64,000 bases of DNA from Chionoecetes opilio (GCA_016584305.1 JACEEZ010007105.1:1-64000); one strand, 5' to 3'; shown: positions 1 to 14,460, counted from the stretch's first letter. Numbers and translations: made by a program. The notes: generated by a model from the letters alone, not told the origin.

Positions 1-900
1 AATTTTAAAAAGGGTTTTATTCTTTTTAAAAAACGTAATTGAAAAACTACTAATCATAAACCTAATTTTAGGGTTTTCAATAAAAAAAAAAAATTACTTT
101 TTAATATAAAAAACCTGTTTTTCCTTTCAATTGAATACAAAAAAAACCTTTATTTTTTTTTTTTTTTAAGCTTAATGTAATGTAACCCTTTTTATAGGTG
201 CAATTTTTAAAAAAAGGTTTTTATATTCAATTTGGGGGAAAAAGCTATATATCACCGATAAATAGCTAAATATTGAAAACAAACTTTTTTGGGGTTTAAA
301 AAGAAATTTAAAAGTAAAATCTTTTATAAAAAACCTCATTTAAAAGAAACTAAAAAAACGTGAATAACCTTTATCACAAAAAAACCCCCCCTTTTACTCT
401 TTTTAAAATGAATTGAAGAACCTTATACAAATTTTTAAAAAAAGGGCGATTCAATTTTGAAAAACATTTAAAACTTTCCCTAAAAACATTAAAAAAACTT
501 TTTGGGGGGAAAAAAGCATTTTTTAAAAAAATAAAATTCCTTTATTAATAATTTAAACCTAATTTAAAAATTTTAAAAAACAAACTATGAAAAAAAACTT
601 AAATTTAAATTTTAAAATTTCATAAATAATTTTAATATAATTTTAATTAAGATTTTTTAAAATTTGCAAATTTAAAAAAAAAATTTAAATTTTTAAAATT
701 TTTTAAAAAAAGGGCCAAAATTTTTTTAAAAATTTTTTTTTACCCCAAAAAAAAATTTACAAAAAAAAATTAAAAAATTTTTTTGGAAAAAAAAAATTTT
801 TTTTTGAAAAAACATTATTTTAATTTTATTTTTTGTAAAAAATTTTTAAAATTTTTTAAATTAAATTCGGGAATTTTTTTCCCTAAAAAAATAAAAAATA
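1..900 (+). repeat. Homopolymer-degraded satellite, one readable monomer
   Basis: Mostly runs of A and T with short C or G runs. Between about 165 and 330 the A-monomer landmarks are legible in order: agcttaatgtaatgtaa, then ataggtgcaa, then tatatcaccgataa. This shows the forward satellite lies underneath. From about 400 to 900 I see nothing beyond low-complexity AT. No gene. Confidence 0.55.
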
Positions 901-3900
901 CTCTAACTTAACGTTTAAAAATTAAGTATTAATATTTTTACAAGAATTTACTTCAATTTGAAAAACATATTTAAAAACTAAAATTTCATTGAAAAAATAT
1001 AGTGTTTTACAATGATATAAACTAGTTATTAACTAAGCTCGTTTCAAAACTAAAAACTTGAAAATTGTTATACAAAAAATAACCCATTACTCTTTATTTT
1101 TTAGCTTAATGTAATGTAAGCTACTTATAGGTGCAAATTATTCTAAAAAAGAGTTACTTCAATTTGTAGGAAAACAGCATATATCCCCGATAACTAGCTA
1201 AATCATTGAAAAACAAACATTTTTATGTGTTTATAGCAATTATGAAAGTAAAAATACTCGTATATTAAAATAAACGCTACATTTACAAAAACTATGAAAA
1301 AACGTTTGTAATATACCGTTTATCACAAAAATAACCTAAACTCTTTATTTATTAGTTAAATGTAATTTTTTAGAAAACTACTATAGAGCTTTTAAATTAT
1401 TTCTAAAAAAAGGTTGAAAAATTTCAATTTGGAAAATTTACCCGAAATACTTAAAAAATTGAAAAAAACATTTTGGGTTTTTATAAGCATTAATTGATAA
1501 TAATTCTGAAATACATATTTAAGCTAAATATGAAAAATAATTGAAAAAAAGTTCAATTGAACCTTTTACCTAAAAATAATCTAAATACTTATTAAAGCTT
1601 ACATTTTTAAAATAGGCAAATTGTTACTAAATAAAAAAATTATATTTCAAATTGTGAAAAAACATTATCAAAAAAGTAATAATTGCACACATTTTGATTT
1701 TTAGCAAATGAAATAAAATATTTGAAATTTTTTAATAAAACGTTGTTTAAACAAGAAAAACTATAAATAATTTGTTTAAAATATATTGAAAAATAAAACT
1801 ATTTATCTATTTTAAAAAATATTTAATTTGGAAAAACAGTAATTTGATATACAAATATTGAAAAAGTCATTGGTTATCAATTTGAAAAGAAAACACTTAA
1901 ATATCAAAAACCAAGTTAAAACTATGAAAAAAGGCATTGTTATATAAGATTAATAATACCTTTTAAATATTCTTTAAAAATGAATATTTAAGCTACTAAT
2001 AATTGAAAAAATTTTAATTAATTGTAGGTAAAAGTTTATCACAAAATAGAATCTAAACCTCCATTTGGTTTAAGCATAGAATTCAAAAATACATTAATAC
2101 TTAAAAAAAACATTGTTAAAGAAACTTGAAAAAGCTTAATTCTTTATCAAATAAATTTAACCTAATTTTTTATTTAATTTTAGTATGTAGCTACTTATGG
2201 GTGAATTTTCTAAAAAAAGTATACTCAATTTGTAAAAAATAAATCACCATAAACTAAATAACTAAAAAATTTTTTATGGGTATAGCATTATATGTATTTA
2301 TAACAATACCTAAATTAAGCTTGAAAAACAGCTTTATCTATATACAATAAGTTACCTATATGTCATAGTTAAAATGAAGCTTTCATATATTCAAATCTAT
2401 CAAAAAAAGGCTGTACTTTTTTAACATATTAAATCAAAAAATAACTTAAACCTTAAAAATTATTTTGGGTTAATTATATGTAACTACTTAAAAAGGTGCA
2501 ATTTATTAAAAAAGGGAATTGTATACTCAATTTAAAAACTTATATATCACGATAAAATAGCTAATTTCATGAAAAAAAATACATTTTAGAATTTAAAGAA
2601 TAGATAAGTAAAATTCTTTAATATCAAAAGTACAGTTTACACAAAACTATAAAAACGTTGAATATACCGTTTTCAAAAAATAACAATTACTCTTTTTTTT
2701 AGCTTAATGTAATTGTAGCAACTATTAAGGCTAATTTTCTAAAAAAAGGAATGTATACTTAAATTTTGTGGGAAAAACTTATATCACCGATAACTAGTAA
2801 ATCATTGAAAAAACATTTAGGGTTTATAGAAATATATAAAGTAAAAACTTACTTGTATATATAAAATTAACGCTACATAAAGAAACTGATAAAGCTTGCC
2901 AAATCCTTATATCACAATAAATAACCTCTTACTCTATTTATGCTTAATGTAATGTAACTCCTTATAGGTGCAAATTATTTAAAAAAGGATTTATACTTCA
3001 ATTTGAGGAAAACAGCTATATATCACGAAAACAGTAAAATCATTGAAAAAAAATACATTTTAGGTTATAGAAATTATAATAAAAAACTTGTTATATAAAT
3101 TAAACGCTAATTTAAGAAACTATGAAAAACATTGAATATATTATTACAAAAAAACCCCAATTATAAACTTTATTAGCTTATATTTTCCCAATTTCTAAAA
3201 ATTCATAATTTGAAAACATTTTATTCACGATAAATAAGCTTTAAATCTTTAAAAAACACATTTTTAAGCATTTAAAGTTTTTTTAAATATATTTACTACA
3301 ATAACAAAAGATAAAAAAATGTATATCAATTTTACAAATTAGCAGTCTAAATCTATTATAAGCTTACATGTTTTGCTTTCTTACAAAAAAAAATAAATAC
3401 CTTTTAATTTTAAAAAAGGCTAAAATTGCATTGAAAACCCCCTTTCAAAATACATTAAAAATGAAAAAACGCAAAGTAATTGAAATATTTTTAGAAATAA
3501 TATTTTAAGCTATTTAAATAAGTTTTCTTAAGTAAATGTAGCCTTAAAACTTAAAATATGAAAAAAGGTTATATTAATTTGTACCAAAATTTAATAAAAT
3601 ACTTAAAGCTAAAAATATTGAAAAATAATTTGTAGTGTTTATGCAATTGATATTAGTAAATTACTTGAATATTAAATAAAGTATTTTTCAAGAATTGAAA
3701 ATTGAATATCCCTAATACAATAAAACCTATATCTTATTTATTAGCTTTAAATGTATGTAAGCTACTTATAGGTGCAAATTTTCTAAAAAGAGGATTTATA
3801 CTTCAATTTGTAGGAAAACAGCTATATACCCCGATAACTAGCTAAATCATTGAAAACACTACATTTTATGGGTTTATAGCAATATGAAAAGTAAAATTAC

Positions 3901-4329
3901 TTGTTTTATATACAATAACGCTACAGTTTACAAGAAACTATGAAAAAACGCTTGCAATATACCGTTATATCACAATAAATAACCTATTATTTCTTATTAA
4001 TTTATTGGTTAATGTAATGTAAGTTCTTATGGGTGAAAATTTATTAAAAAAAGGATTGTTACTTAAATTTTGTGGGAAAACAGCATATATCACCGATACC
4101 AGTAAATCATTGAAAAAACACATTTTAGGTTAAAGCATTCTTTAAGAAAAATTTTTATATGAAAACGAAATTAAAAGAAACTATGAAAAACATGAATATA
4201 CCATTTTTATTCACAATATAGATCTAATATATTATAAGCTTACAGTATTAAAATAGCAAATTTCTAACAAAAAACATGTAATACAAAATTTTAATTTCTA
4301 CCAAAATAGGCTAATAATTCATTTAAATT
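901..4329 (+). repeat. Eroded forward satellite array (A, B and T elements)
   Basis: A-type monomers are readable at about 1,090-1,330, 2,690-2,900, 2,930-3,150 and 3,740-4,000, each with gcttaatgtaatgtaa, a tataggtgcaa-like block and the atcaccgataactagcta block. T-like sequence (aaaatacattaaaa followed by gaaaaaacg) occurs around 3,410-3,530. Bases appear dropped relative to the clean consensus, so monomers are short and ragged. No gene or other feature seen. Confidence 0.65.
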
Positions 4330-4660
4330 TTAAGTTTTATTTTTATTTATAATGTGATAATTTTTTCCCCAAAAGGTTTCAATGATTTACAATGGGTTGA
4401 ATATACTGTTATCAAAAATAAGATACAATCTTTTTTTTTAAATAATGCATTTATAGAATTTTTACATCTCCAAAAAAATATAAGAGTAAAATCATTTGAA
4501 AAGTTGAACGTTTTTCATAGTCTTTAAAAGGTACTTATTTATATATAAAAGTAATTTAATAATGCTATAACCAAAAAATTTGTAGTTTTTCAATGATATA
4601 GCTATTAATCGGTGAATATGGCTTTCTACAAAAGTATAAAAATAACTTTTCTTAAAATAG
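4330..4660 (-). repeat. Inverted block I, eroded copy
   Basis: After a T-start remnant near 4,310 the sequence switches to reverse-strand A/Af monomer order: caatgatttacaatggg, a tttttcatagtctt block, then tcaatgatatagctattaatcggtga. Forward order resumes near 4,661 with a cttaataagtaacgctttag version of the leader and the gcaggaaaac hallmark of the A that follows block I elsewhere. Confidence 0.5.
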
Positions 4661-6880
4661 CTTAATAAGTAACGCTTTAGTGCTTATTCTAAAAGAAATT
4701 TATCCCTTAAAATTTGCAGGAAAACAACTATATATATAACTGTATATCATTGAAAACAATACTTTTATGTGTTTAAGAAAAATGAATGTAAAAACTTTGT
4801 ATATATACAATAAAACAGTTAAAAATATTGAAAAAACGTTGCAATTTTATAGAAATAAAATTAAATTATCAAATTATTATTAGCTTAATTAATGTAATAT
4901 TTGGGTAAATTATTCGTAAAAAAGGTTGTCTACTTCAATTTTAAAACAGCTATTAATAGTAACTAGTAAATATAAAAAGAAAATTACTTAAATTTTAAAA
5001 AAATCCTTTATATGATAAATACTAAAAAAAATTGAAAAACAAACTTTATTTTTACACAATATAAGTTAAACTCCTTTATAATTAAAATTTTTAATACATT
5101 TCACGAAAAAACTATAAAACTTTTAATTCCTTAAATCACAAAAAAACCTATATTTCTTTTAATTTTTAGCTTAAAAACATTAAAACATTAAAAACGTGCT
5201 AAATAAAAATTGTACATAATTTTTAGAAAAAAATTTTTAAGGTTCATAATATTTAAAGAATTTGAGGAGAATAAATGTAAATTCGTTTTTAGAAAATACA
5301 TTAAAATACTTGAAAAAACGTTTATTAGATTAAATTGATCTAAATTTATGAAAAAATACATTTTAAGCTATAATATGAAAATTATTTAAAAGTGTTTTAA
5401 ATAATGTCAAGTTTCAAAACTTTTTTACCTTTCAAAAAACATAAAAACCTTTGAAATACGTTTTCAAATTTAAATTAACCTATTATCTTCTATTTTTAGT
5501 TAATTTGTAACATATAGTGCTATTGGTTTTTAAAAAAAAAAATATACTTCAATTGTAGGTAAAAAATATATCACCGATAATAGCTAATATCATTGAAAAC
5601 ATACATTTTATGGGTTTATAGCAATATGATAAGTAAAATTACTTGTATATATACAATAACGCTACAGTTTGCAAGAAACTATAAAAAAAGCTTGCAATAT
5701 ACCGTTATATCACAATAAAAAAACCTATTACTCTTATTTATTTGGTTAATGTAATGTAAGCTCTTATAGGTGCAAATTTTAAAAAAAGGATTGTATACTT
5801 CAATTTGTAGGAAAACAGATATATCACCGTACCTAGTAAACATTGAAAAACTACTTTTTAAGGTTAAGCTTATAAAGTAAATTCCTTAATTACAAAACCT
5901 AAAATTTCAAGAAACTATAAAAAAAGCTTGATATACGTATATCACAATATAATTTCCTTCTATTTATAGCTTAAGTATTAAAAAGCAATTATAAGAACTT
6001 AAAATTAATTTACAAAAAAGGATGTAATACTTCAATTGTATCAAAAGCTTATATATCACAATCCTATTAATATCATTTAAAATTTTCCAATTTTAGAGGG
6101 TATACAAAGCTTATATAAGTAACATTATCTTTAATAATTACCTCATAAGAAACAGAAAACAAATATGAAAAATACATAGTTGATAATACTTATATCACAT
6201 TTATCAATATCTTTAATGGTTAATGTAAAAATACAGTAATACTTAATAAAATGCATTTACAAAAAAATTATTTATTCAATTTGATTTACGCTATATACTC
6301 CCCCATACAGCTGTTCATAAGCAAACTTTGAAGTATAAGCTATATTAAATCTTTATTAAAATATAAAACAATTATAGAAATATTGAACAATTTAACCATT
6401 TCAAAAAATAAACTTTTATAAGCTAATAATAGTAAATTTAGTTTAACTATAATATCAAAATCTTTCTATTCAATAACTTAATACTGAAAAACGTTTTAAA
6501 TTATTGTACTAATTCATAAAAATAATTTTATATGTATAATGTTTAAACTATAATGTGATTTTTCAATAAGATTTGACTAATTAGTTCGGAAAATGATTAT
6601 AGAAAATGTTTTCTATTAAATATACAATAAATACATCATAATTGTTATTTAAGAATAAAAATTCCTATAAGTGTACATTAATAACAACATTAATTAAGAA
6701 ATAGGTATATTTAAATATTTCAAATTAGAGAAAATCAACTATATATCCATATAACTAGCTTATTATTAAATACAATAATTTTACGTTTATATACAATATA
6801 ATACAGTAAAAATAGTTGTAATTCAATTTACGCTACATTTTACACGAAACTAGATAAACGCTTGCAAAATACGTTTATCA
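4661..6880 (+). repeat. Eroded forward satellite, about one HOR
   Basis: Legible parts are an A at about 4,690-4,860, T copies at about 5,200-5,470 (acattaaaatacttgaaaaa repeated), and A monomers at about 5,540-5,990. Reverse-strand traces at about 6,660-6,715 (taagtgtacattaataac) probably represent another block I. The order agrees with the HOR seen in clean regions, with many missing bases. No gene. Confidence 0.5.
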
Positions 6881-7449
6881 CAATAAATAACCTCTTAATC
6901 TATTATTTACAGCTTAAATGTAATGTAAAGCTACTTATAGGTGCAATATTAAAAAGGATTTTCTACTTCAATTTGGGGAAAACAGCTATAGTTATCACCG
7001 ATAACTAGTATAATCATTGAAAAACACTATTTTAGTTATATAGCAATATGATAAGTAAAATCTATTGTATATATCAATAACGCTACAGTTACACGAAAAC
7101 TATGAAAAACGCTTGTTTTTAAATATACCTTATATCATAATATAACAATACTCTAATTTATAGCTAATGTAATTAAAATTATAGGTGCAATTACTTACAA
7201 AAAAAATTGACTCAATTTGTAGGAAAACACTTATATACGATAACTAGCTAAATCATTAAAAAGAACACATTAGGTATAAGCATATTATAAGTACAATTCC
7301 TTTATTATATTACATAAAATACACAAAAACTATGAAAAACGTGTATACTATAAATTATAAATATACTCTAATCTATTATAAGCTTAAGTAGTTATAAATA
7401 AATATTCTTAGAAAAATATAATTACACATTTAATTTTCTATCAAAAAAA

Positions 7450-7880
7450 GGCTGAATAATGTCAATTTCGACATTTTTAGCCCCAAAAAAATACAGTAAA
7501 AACATTGAAAAAAGTTGTTTCTAGATTAAAATTGATACATAATTTTATGAAAAATACATATTTGAAGTCATAATATTGTAAAGTAAGTTGTAAAGTGCTG
7601 AATAATGTCAAAATTCGACTTTTTTAGCCTTTAAAAAATACATTTAAAATCTTGAAAAACGTTGTTATTAAGATTAAATGATACCTAAAATTTCATGAAA
7701 ATACATTATTAACTATAATTTTGAAAATATAGTTGTAAAGGCTAATAATTAATTCGAATTTATTTCAAAAAACTTAATATACTAAACAAATATTAAGATA
7801 AACTATATCTTAAATTTTCATGAAAATACATTTTTAGCAAATTAATTATTGAAAAATATAGTTGAAAATATCAAAGGCAT
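7450..7880 (+). repeat. T repeat array, three ~157-bp copies (ragged)
   Basis: Copies begin near 7,450 (ggctgaataatgtcaatttc), 7,602 (gtgctgaataatgtcaaa) and 7,738 (a worn version). Each continues with aaaatacattaaaa, gaaaaaacgttg and a tttcatgaaaatacat block. The third copy is the most eroded. It ends in a readthrough into a tatcaaaggc segment that leads into A+. Confidence 0.75.
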
Positions 7881-9024
7881 ATACAGAATAAAAAATATAC
7901 ACTCATTTGTAAAAAATAAAAACTCTTCATGATAAATAGCTAAAAATCTTTTAAAAACACGTACATTTTAAATGTGTTTATAGCAATATGATAAGTAAAA
8001 CTACTTGTATATATATACAATAACGTACAGTTCAAGAAAACTATGAAAAAACGCTTGCAATATAACCGTATATCACAATAAATAACCTATTTAATCTTTA
8101 TTTATTACTTAATTGTATATTAACTATTAATCTATATTTCTTAATCAATATATGTAAGCTATTATAGGTGCTAATTGTTCTAAAAATGAAGGATTGATAC
8201 TTCAATTTGTAGAAAAACAGCTATATATCACAAATAACTAGTAATATCATTGAAAACACTTACATTTTATAGTCTTATAGCAATATGATAAGTAAATATT
8301 ACTTATATATACATAAACATACATTTGCAAGAAACTATGGAAAAACGCTTGCAAATATACCGTTATATCACAATAAAAACTATTATCTTCTATTTATTAG
8401 CTTAATGTAAGTAAGCATTATAGGTGCTAATTGTTCTAAAAAGAGGAATTGATACTTCAATTTGTAGGTAAAAACAGCTATATATCACCGATAACTAGCT
8501 AATATTCATTGAAAACACTACATTTTATGGGTTATAGCAATATGATAAGTAAAATTACTTGTATATATATACAATAACGCTACAGTTTACAAGAAAACTT
8601 TTGAAAAACGCTTGAATATACCGTTATATCACAATAAATAACCTATTACCTATATTTATTTTGGTTAATGTAATGTAAGCTTCTTATAGGTGCAAATTTT
8701 TTAAAAAAAGGATTGTATACTTCAATTTTTTAGAAAACAGCTATATATCACCGATACAAGCTAAAATCATTGAAAAAGAACACATTTTGAGGTATAAAGC
8801 ATTATCATAAGGTAAATTCCTCTATTAATGATATAACACTGCAATTAAAAAAAACTATGAAAAAACAAGTGTTAATATACCATTGTATCACAATATAGAG
8901 TCTCAAATCCTATTATAAGCTTACAGTAGTTTAAAATAGCAATTTCTAACAAAAACAACTATAATACCACATTTTGAATTTCTCTATCAAAATAAGGGCT
9001 GAATAATGTCAATTTCGACATTTT

Positions 9025-9400
9025 AATGCTTTATGTTTCTTTTATAATTGCTGATAAGCTTTATACCTCAAAATGTGTTCTTTTCAATGATTTTAGCTAG
9101 TTATCGGTGATATATAGCTGTTTTCTAAAAATTTGAAGTATACAATCCTTTTTTAAAAATAAATTGCACCTATAAGAAGCTTACATTACATTAACCAAAT
9201 AAATATAAGAGTAATAGGTTATTTATGTGATATAACGGTATATTGCAAGCGTTTTCATAGTTCTTGTAAACTGTAGCGTATTGTATATATACAAGTAATT
9301 TTACTTATCAATTGACTATAAAACCATAAAATGTATGTTTTCAATGATATTAGAGTTATCGTGATATATAGCTGTTTTCCTACAAATTGATGTATACAAT
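9025..9400 (-). repeat. Inverted block I
   Basis: Immediately after the T-start hairpin (aatgtcaatttcgacatt) the sequence becomes the reverse complement of the preceding Bg, Af and A sequence, reading ctcaaaatgtgttcttttca, then the atcggtgatatatagctg block, and ending at a gatgtatacaat edge. The matching forward arm lies roughly at 8,450-8,810, so a long stem with a loop of a few hundred bases is possible. Confidence 0.8.
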
Positions 9401-10017
9401 AAAATAACCTCTAAATCTTCTATTTATCAGCTTAATGTAATGTAAGCTACTTATAGGTGCAACTTATTCTAAAAAGAGGATTTATACTTCAATTTGCAGG
9501 AAAACGCTATATATCACCGATAACTAGCTAATATCATTGAATAACAATACATTTTATGTGTTTATAGCAATATGATAAGTAAAAACTACTTGTATATATA
9601 CAATAACGCTACAGTTACACGAAAAACTATGAAAAACGCTTGCAATATACGTTATATCACAAAAATAACCATTACTCTATTATTATTAGCTTAATGTAAT
9701 GTAAGTACTTATAGGTGCAAATTATTCTAAAAAAAAGGATTGTCTATTTCAATTTGTAGGAAAACAGCTATATATCACCGTTTAACTAGCTAAAATCATT
9801 AAAAAGAACACATTTTGAGGGTATAAAGCATTATTATAAGTAAATTCCTTCTATAATGATATTACACTACAATTAACAACAAACTATGAAAAACACGTGT
9901 AATATACAATTTATCACAATATAGAGTCTCAAACTCCTATTATAAGCTTACAGTAGTTAAAATAGCAATTTCTACGAAAAAATATAATACCACATTTTAA
10001 TTTCTCTATCAAAAAAG

Positions 10018-10482
10018 GGCTGAATAATGTCAATTTCGACATTTTTTAGCCCTCAAAAATACATTAAAACACTTGAAAAAACGTTGTTTCTAAGATTAAA
10101 ATTGATACATAATTTTATGAAAAACATATATTTAAGTTCATAATATTGTAAAGTATAATTTTGTAAAAGTGCTGAATAATGTCAAATTCGGACAATTTTT
10201 TAAGCCTTAAAAAATACATTAAAATACTTGAAAAAAACGTTGTTATTAAGATTAATATTGATACCTAAATTCATGAAAAATACATATTTTAACCTCATAA
10301 TATGAAAAATATAGTTGTGTAAAAGTGCTTAATAATGTCAAATTTCGACTTTTTAGCCTTTCAAAAATACATTAAAATACTTGAAAAAAATATTGTTTTA
10401 AGATTTAAAATTTGATACTAAATTTCATGCAAAAATACATATTTTAGCTATAATTTTGTAAAATATAGTTGCTAGCAAATAT
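10018..10482 (+). repeat. T repeat array, three copies
   Basis: Copies start at about 10,018, 10,169 and 10,325. The first opens with gggctgaataatgtc paired to gacattttttagccc, a potential hairpin. The second has caaattcggaca in the loop region. The third reads tcgactttttagcc, which breaks the outer stem. This order of decay is the same in all clean arrays. Confidence 0.85.
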
Positions 10483-11596
10483 CAAAGGCTATTTAGCTAC
10501 AGATATAAAGAAATATACTTCAATTTGTAAAAAAAAAATCTTCATGATAACTAGCTAAAATCTTTGAAAACACTACATTTTATGTTGTTAACATATGATA
10601 ATTTAAAACTACTTGTATATATATACATAAACGCTACAGTTTGCAAGAAATATGAAAAACGCTTGCAAATATACCGTTATATCACAATAAATAACTATTA
10701 CTCATTAATATTAGTACTTAATGTATATTAAGTATTAAACTATAATTATCTTAAATATGTAAGACTATAGTGCTAATTGTTCTAAAAGAGGATTTGTATA
10801 CTCATTGTAGAAAAAACAGCTAATATCACGATAACTAGCTAATATCATTGAAAAACACTACATTTTATGGGTATTATAGCAAATATGATAGTAAAATACT
10901 TGTTATATACAATAACGCTAACAGTTTTTCAATAACTATGAAAAAGCTTGCAATATACGTTATATAAATAAAAAACCTATTACTTTCTATTATTAGTAAG
11001 TAATGTAATACTATAGGTGCTAATTGTTTAAAAAGGATTGTATACTTCAATTTGTAGGTAAACAGCTATATATCACGATAACTAGTAATACATTGAAAAA
11101 CATACTTTATGGTTTATAGCAATATGATAAGTAAAAAAAAATTACTTGTATATATACAATAACGCTACAGTTTACAAGAAACTATGAAAAACGCTTGCAA
11201 TATACCGTTATATTCACAATAAATAACCTATTACTCTTATATTTATTGGTTAATGTAATGTAAGCTTCTATAGGTGCAAATATTAAAAAAAGGATTGTAT
11301 ACTTCAATTTGTAGAAACAGTATATATCACCGATACCAAGTAAAATCATTGAAAAGAACACATTTTGAGGGTATATAAGCATTATCATAGGTAAATTCCT
11401 CTTAATATATAACATGCAATTAAAAGAAACTATGAAAAACAAGTTAATATACCATTGTATCACAATATAGAGCTCAAAACTACTATTATAAGCTTACAGT
11501 AAGTTTAAAATAGCAATTTCTAACAAAAACAACTATAATACACATTTTGGAATTTCTCTATTCAAAATAAGGCTGAATAATGTCAATTTTCGAATT

Positions 11597-11968
11597 TAAT
11601 GCTTTAAGTTTCTTTTAAATTGCGATAAGCTTATTATACCTAAAATGTGTTCTTTCTTTCCCCCAATGATTTTAGCTAGTATCGGTGATATATAGCTGTT
11701 TTACATACAAATGAAGTATACATCCTTTTTTTAAATAAATTGCACACTTAAGAAGCTTCATACATTACAAATAAATATAAGAGTAATAGGTTATTTATTG
11801 TGATATAACGGTATATGCAAGCGTTTTTATAGTTTCTATGTAAACTGAGCGTTATTGTATATATACAAGTAATTTTACTTATCATATTGCTATTAAACCA
11901 TAAAATGTATGTTTCAATTTTAGTAGTTCTCGGTGAATATAGCTGTTTTCTACAAATTGATATACAAT
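11597..11968 (-). repeat. Inverted block I
   Basis: Begins after the T-start remnant with gctttaagtttctttt and carries reverse-strand Bg, Af and A landmarks to a gatatacaataaataacctc edge, where the next forward leader starts. A short cttctttcccccaat stretch near 11,650-11,665 looks like local base-calling noise. Confidence 0.8.
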
Positions 11969-13150
11969 AAATAACCTCTTAATCTTCTATTTATCAGCTA
12001 ATGTAATGTAGCTACTTATTAGGTGAACTTATTTAAAAAGAGGATTTTATACTTCAATTTGCAGGAAAATGCTATATATCACCGATAATAGCTAATATCA
12101 TTGAAACATACATTTTATGTGTTATATAGCAATATGATAAGTAAAACTACTTGTATATATACAATAACGCTACAGTTTACACGAAACTATGAAAAAGCTT
12201 GCAATATAACGTTATATCAAAAAAATAAACCCATTACTTATTATTTATTAGTAATGTAATGTAAGCTACTTATAGGTGCAAATATTCTAAAAAAAGGATT
12301 GTCTACTTCAATTTGTAGGAAAACAGCTATATATCACCGATAACTAGCTAAAATCATTAAAAGAAACATTTTGAGGGTATATAGCATTATTATAAGTAAA
12401 TCCTATCTATAATGATATTACACTAAAAAAACAAACTATGAAAAACACGTGTAATAACAATATTTATCACAATAAGAGTCTCAAACTCATTATAAGCTTA
12501 CAGTAGTTTAAAATAGCAATTTCTTACGAAAAATATAATACCACATTTAATTTCTCTATCAAAAAAAGGGCTGAATAATGCAATTTTCGACATTTTTTAG
12601 CCCCTCAAAAATACATTAAAACACTTGAAAAAAGTTGTTTCTAAGATTAAAATGATACATTAATTTTTATGAAAAATACATATTTTAAGTTCATAATATG
12701 TAAGTTAGTTGTAAAAAGTGCTGAATAATGTCAAATTCGACATTTTTTAGCCCTTAAAAAATACATTAAAATACTTGAAAAAACGTTGTTATTAAGATTA
12801 ATATGATACCTAAATTCATGAAAAAATACATATTTTAACCTCAAAAATATTGAAAAATATAGTTGTGTAAAAGTGTTAACAATGTCAAATTTCGACTTTT
12901 TTAGCCTTTCAAAAAATACATTAAAATACTTGAAAAAATATTGTTTTTAAGATTAAAATGATATCTAAATTTCATGCAAAATACATATTTTTAGCATTAA
13001 TTTTGTAAAATATAGTTGTAGCAATATCAAGGTATTTAGCTACAGATATAAAGAAATTATACTAAATTTGTAGAAAAAAACAATCTCATGATAACTAGCT
13101 AAAATCATTGAAAACACTACATTTTATGTGTTATAGCAATATGATAAGTA
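11969..13150 (+). repeat. HOR copy, forward, cut short by degraded sequence
   Basis: Leader, A from 12,050, Bb from 12,304, T x3 from 12,568, A+ from 13,060. From about 13,150 the A+ monomer loses its landmarks. Elements downstream of A+ (A, Af, Bg, I) cannot be recognised. Confidence 0.75.
12568..13030 (+). repeat. T repeat array, three copies
   Basis: Starts at about 12,568 (gggctgaataatg), 12,718 (gtgctgaataatgtc) and 12,872 (gtgttaacaatgtc). Spacing is about 150-155 here because single bases are missing relative to the 157-bp consensus. Confidence 0.8.
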
Positions 13151-14460
13151 AATACTTGTATAATATAAATAACCTAAGTTAAAGAAAGAAAACCTTGAAT
13201 ATACTAACACATAAACTAACCTCATTGTAATAATACTATAATTATTTCAATTATTTAGCAATTTTAAAAAGAGTTTAATGAAGTAAAGATATATATTGAA
13301 AACACATTTAGTATAGCATATATGAAAATTTTATACGCATTAAGAAATATGAAAACTCAATCAAAAAAACCTTATTCTTTATTACAATAATAATATTTCT
13401 ATTTAAAGATGTACATTTAGGTCTAATTCAAAGAATAACTCATTTAGGTAAGCAATGATAAGAATTAAACATATAGTTTAAGAACTATAAACTTGAATAC
13501 TTAACACAAAAATATAATTATTTTAATAAATTTATAAATTAAATTAATTTGAAAATTAAAGAAAATAAAAAAGGAAAACATAAATTGAAAACATTAGAAA
13601 CTTAAGAATCTTAAAAAATAAAAATATAAATAAAATAATTAAAAACAATATTAATCTTAAAAATAAAAATTTCAAAATATCTTTTGATTTATACTAATTT
13701 TTTTATTTTTTATTTCTTATAATTTTTTTTTATGATTAGATTTACTTCAAAAAGTATTTTAATATTAATAGATTTTAATAAGTATTTTATTTAATTTTTG
13801 CAATATTTTTATTATTTAATAAGTTTTCATATATAATATAATATATAGTATAACTTTTCATTATCAAAATACTCTTTGAATATTAAATTATTCATTAAAA
13901 AAATTATTAGAAAATAAACACTATTAAAAATATTAAAATAGTAAACAAAATAACCTTTAGAAAAACAAATTATCAAAAAAAATTATAATTAAAAAATTCA
14001 ATTAAAAAAAAATGTAAATAAAAATTAAAAATAAAAATAAAAACTAAAATTAATACAATTACAATATGGAACTATAATTAATAGTTAATCATTAGAAATA
14101 TTAATTATTCTACAAAAAAATAAATTTATTTTTACAAAACATAACATTAAATTTCTAAATACATAATAAAAACTTTTAAGTTAAATTGTAATAATTTTGT
14201 AAAACATATAATTCAATTTATTAAATCATAAAATTGAAATTGTTAAATTAATTAAATCTGAAAAATTTTAAAATATTGAATAATTTGAAATTAATGCAAA
14301 TTGATTAGCTTAAAATCTAAAATTAAAATTTTTTTAAAAAATAAAATTGAAAATTTTAGTAATTTTAAAATTGAAAATATAGCTATTAATTAAAAATATA
14401 TAAAAAAATACGAAACAGAATCATTGAAAAACTTTAGTAAAAAATTTTAAAAAATTTTAG
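13151..14460 (+). repeat. Degraded A-rich sequence, probably forward satellite
   Basis: Only scattered monomer words survive between 13,150 and 13,510 (tacttgtataatata, cataaactaacctcatt). From 13,500 to 14,400 it is almost purely A/T with short words. The excess of A over T on this strand matches the forward-oriented satellite nearby. No gene, tRNA or other element seen. It could be a genuinely different AT-rich sequence or a failed consensus. Confidence 0.35.

Larger units (their letters stand above)
6881..9400 (+). repeat. HOR copy, forward, moderately clean
   Basis: Elements, taking the tacttcaatttg landmark as monomer phase: A from 6,964, Bb from 7,210, T x3 from 7,450, an A+ from 7,900 whose ~34-bp extra segment is visible near 8,105-8,155, A from 8,198, Af from 8,453, Bg from 8,718, truncated T start at 8,996, block I from 9,025. 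This is the complete element order of the 2.6-kb HOR. Non-coding. Confidence 0.75.
9401..11968 (+). repeat. HOR copy, forward, 2.57 kb
   Basis: Leader 9,401-9,484, A 9,485-9,742, Bb 9,743-10,017, T x3 from 10,018, A+ 10,516-10,798 (extra AT segment about 10,712-10,763), A 10,799-11,042, Af 11,043-11,299, Bg 11,300-11,570, truncated T start, block I from 11,597. An open frame on the minus strand at 11,182-11,463 falls across Af and Bg; sister copies do not keep it open, so it is not a gene. Confidence 0.85.

Noticed and set aside
11182..11463. 93-codon minus-strand open frame
   Set aside because: Lies across Af and Bg monomers; the equivalent positions in cleaner HOR copies (for example 56.5-56.9 kb) do not stay open. 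Chance product of base dropouts.
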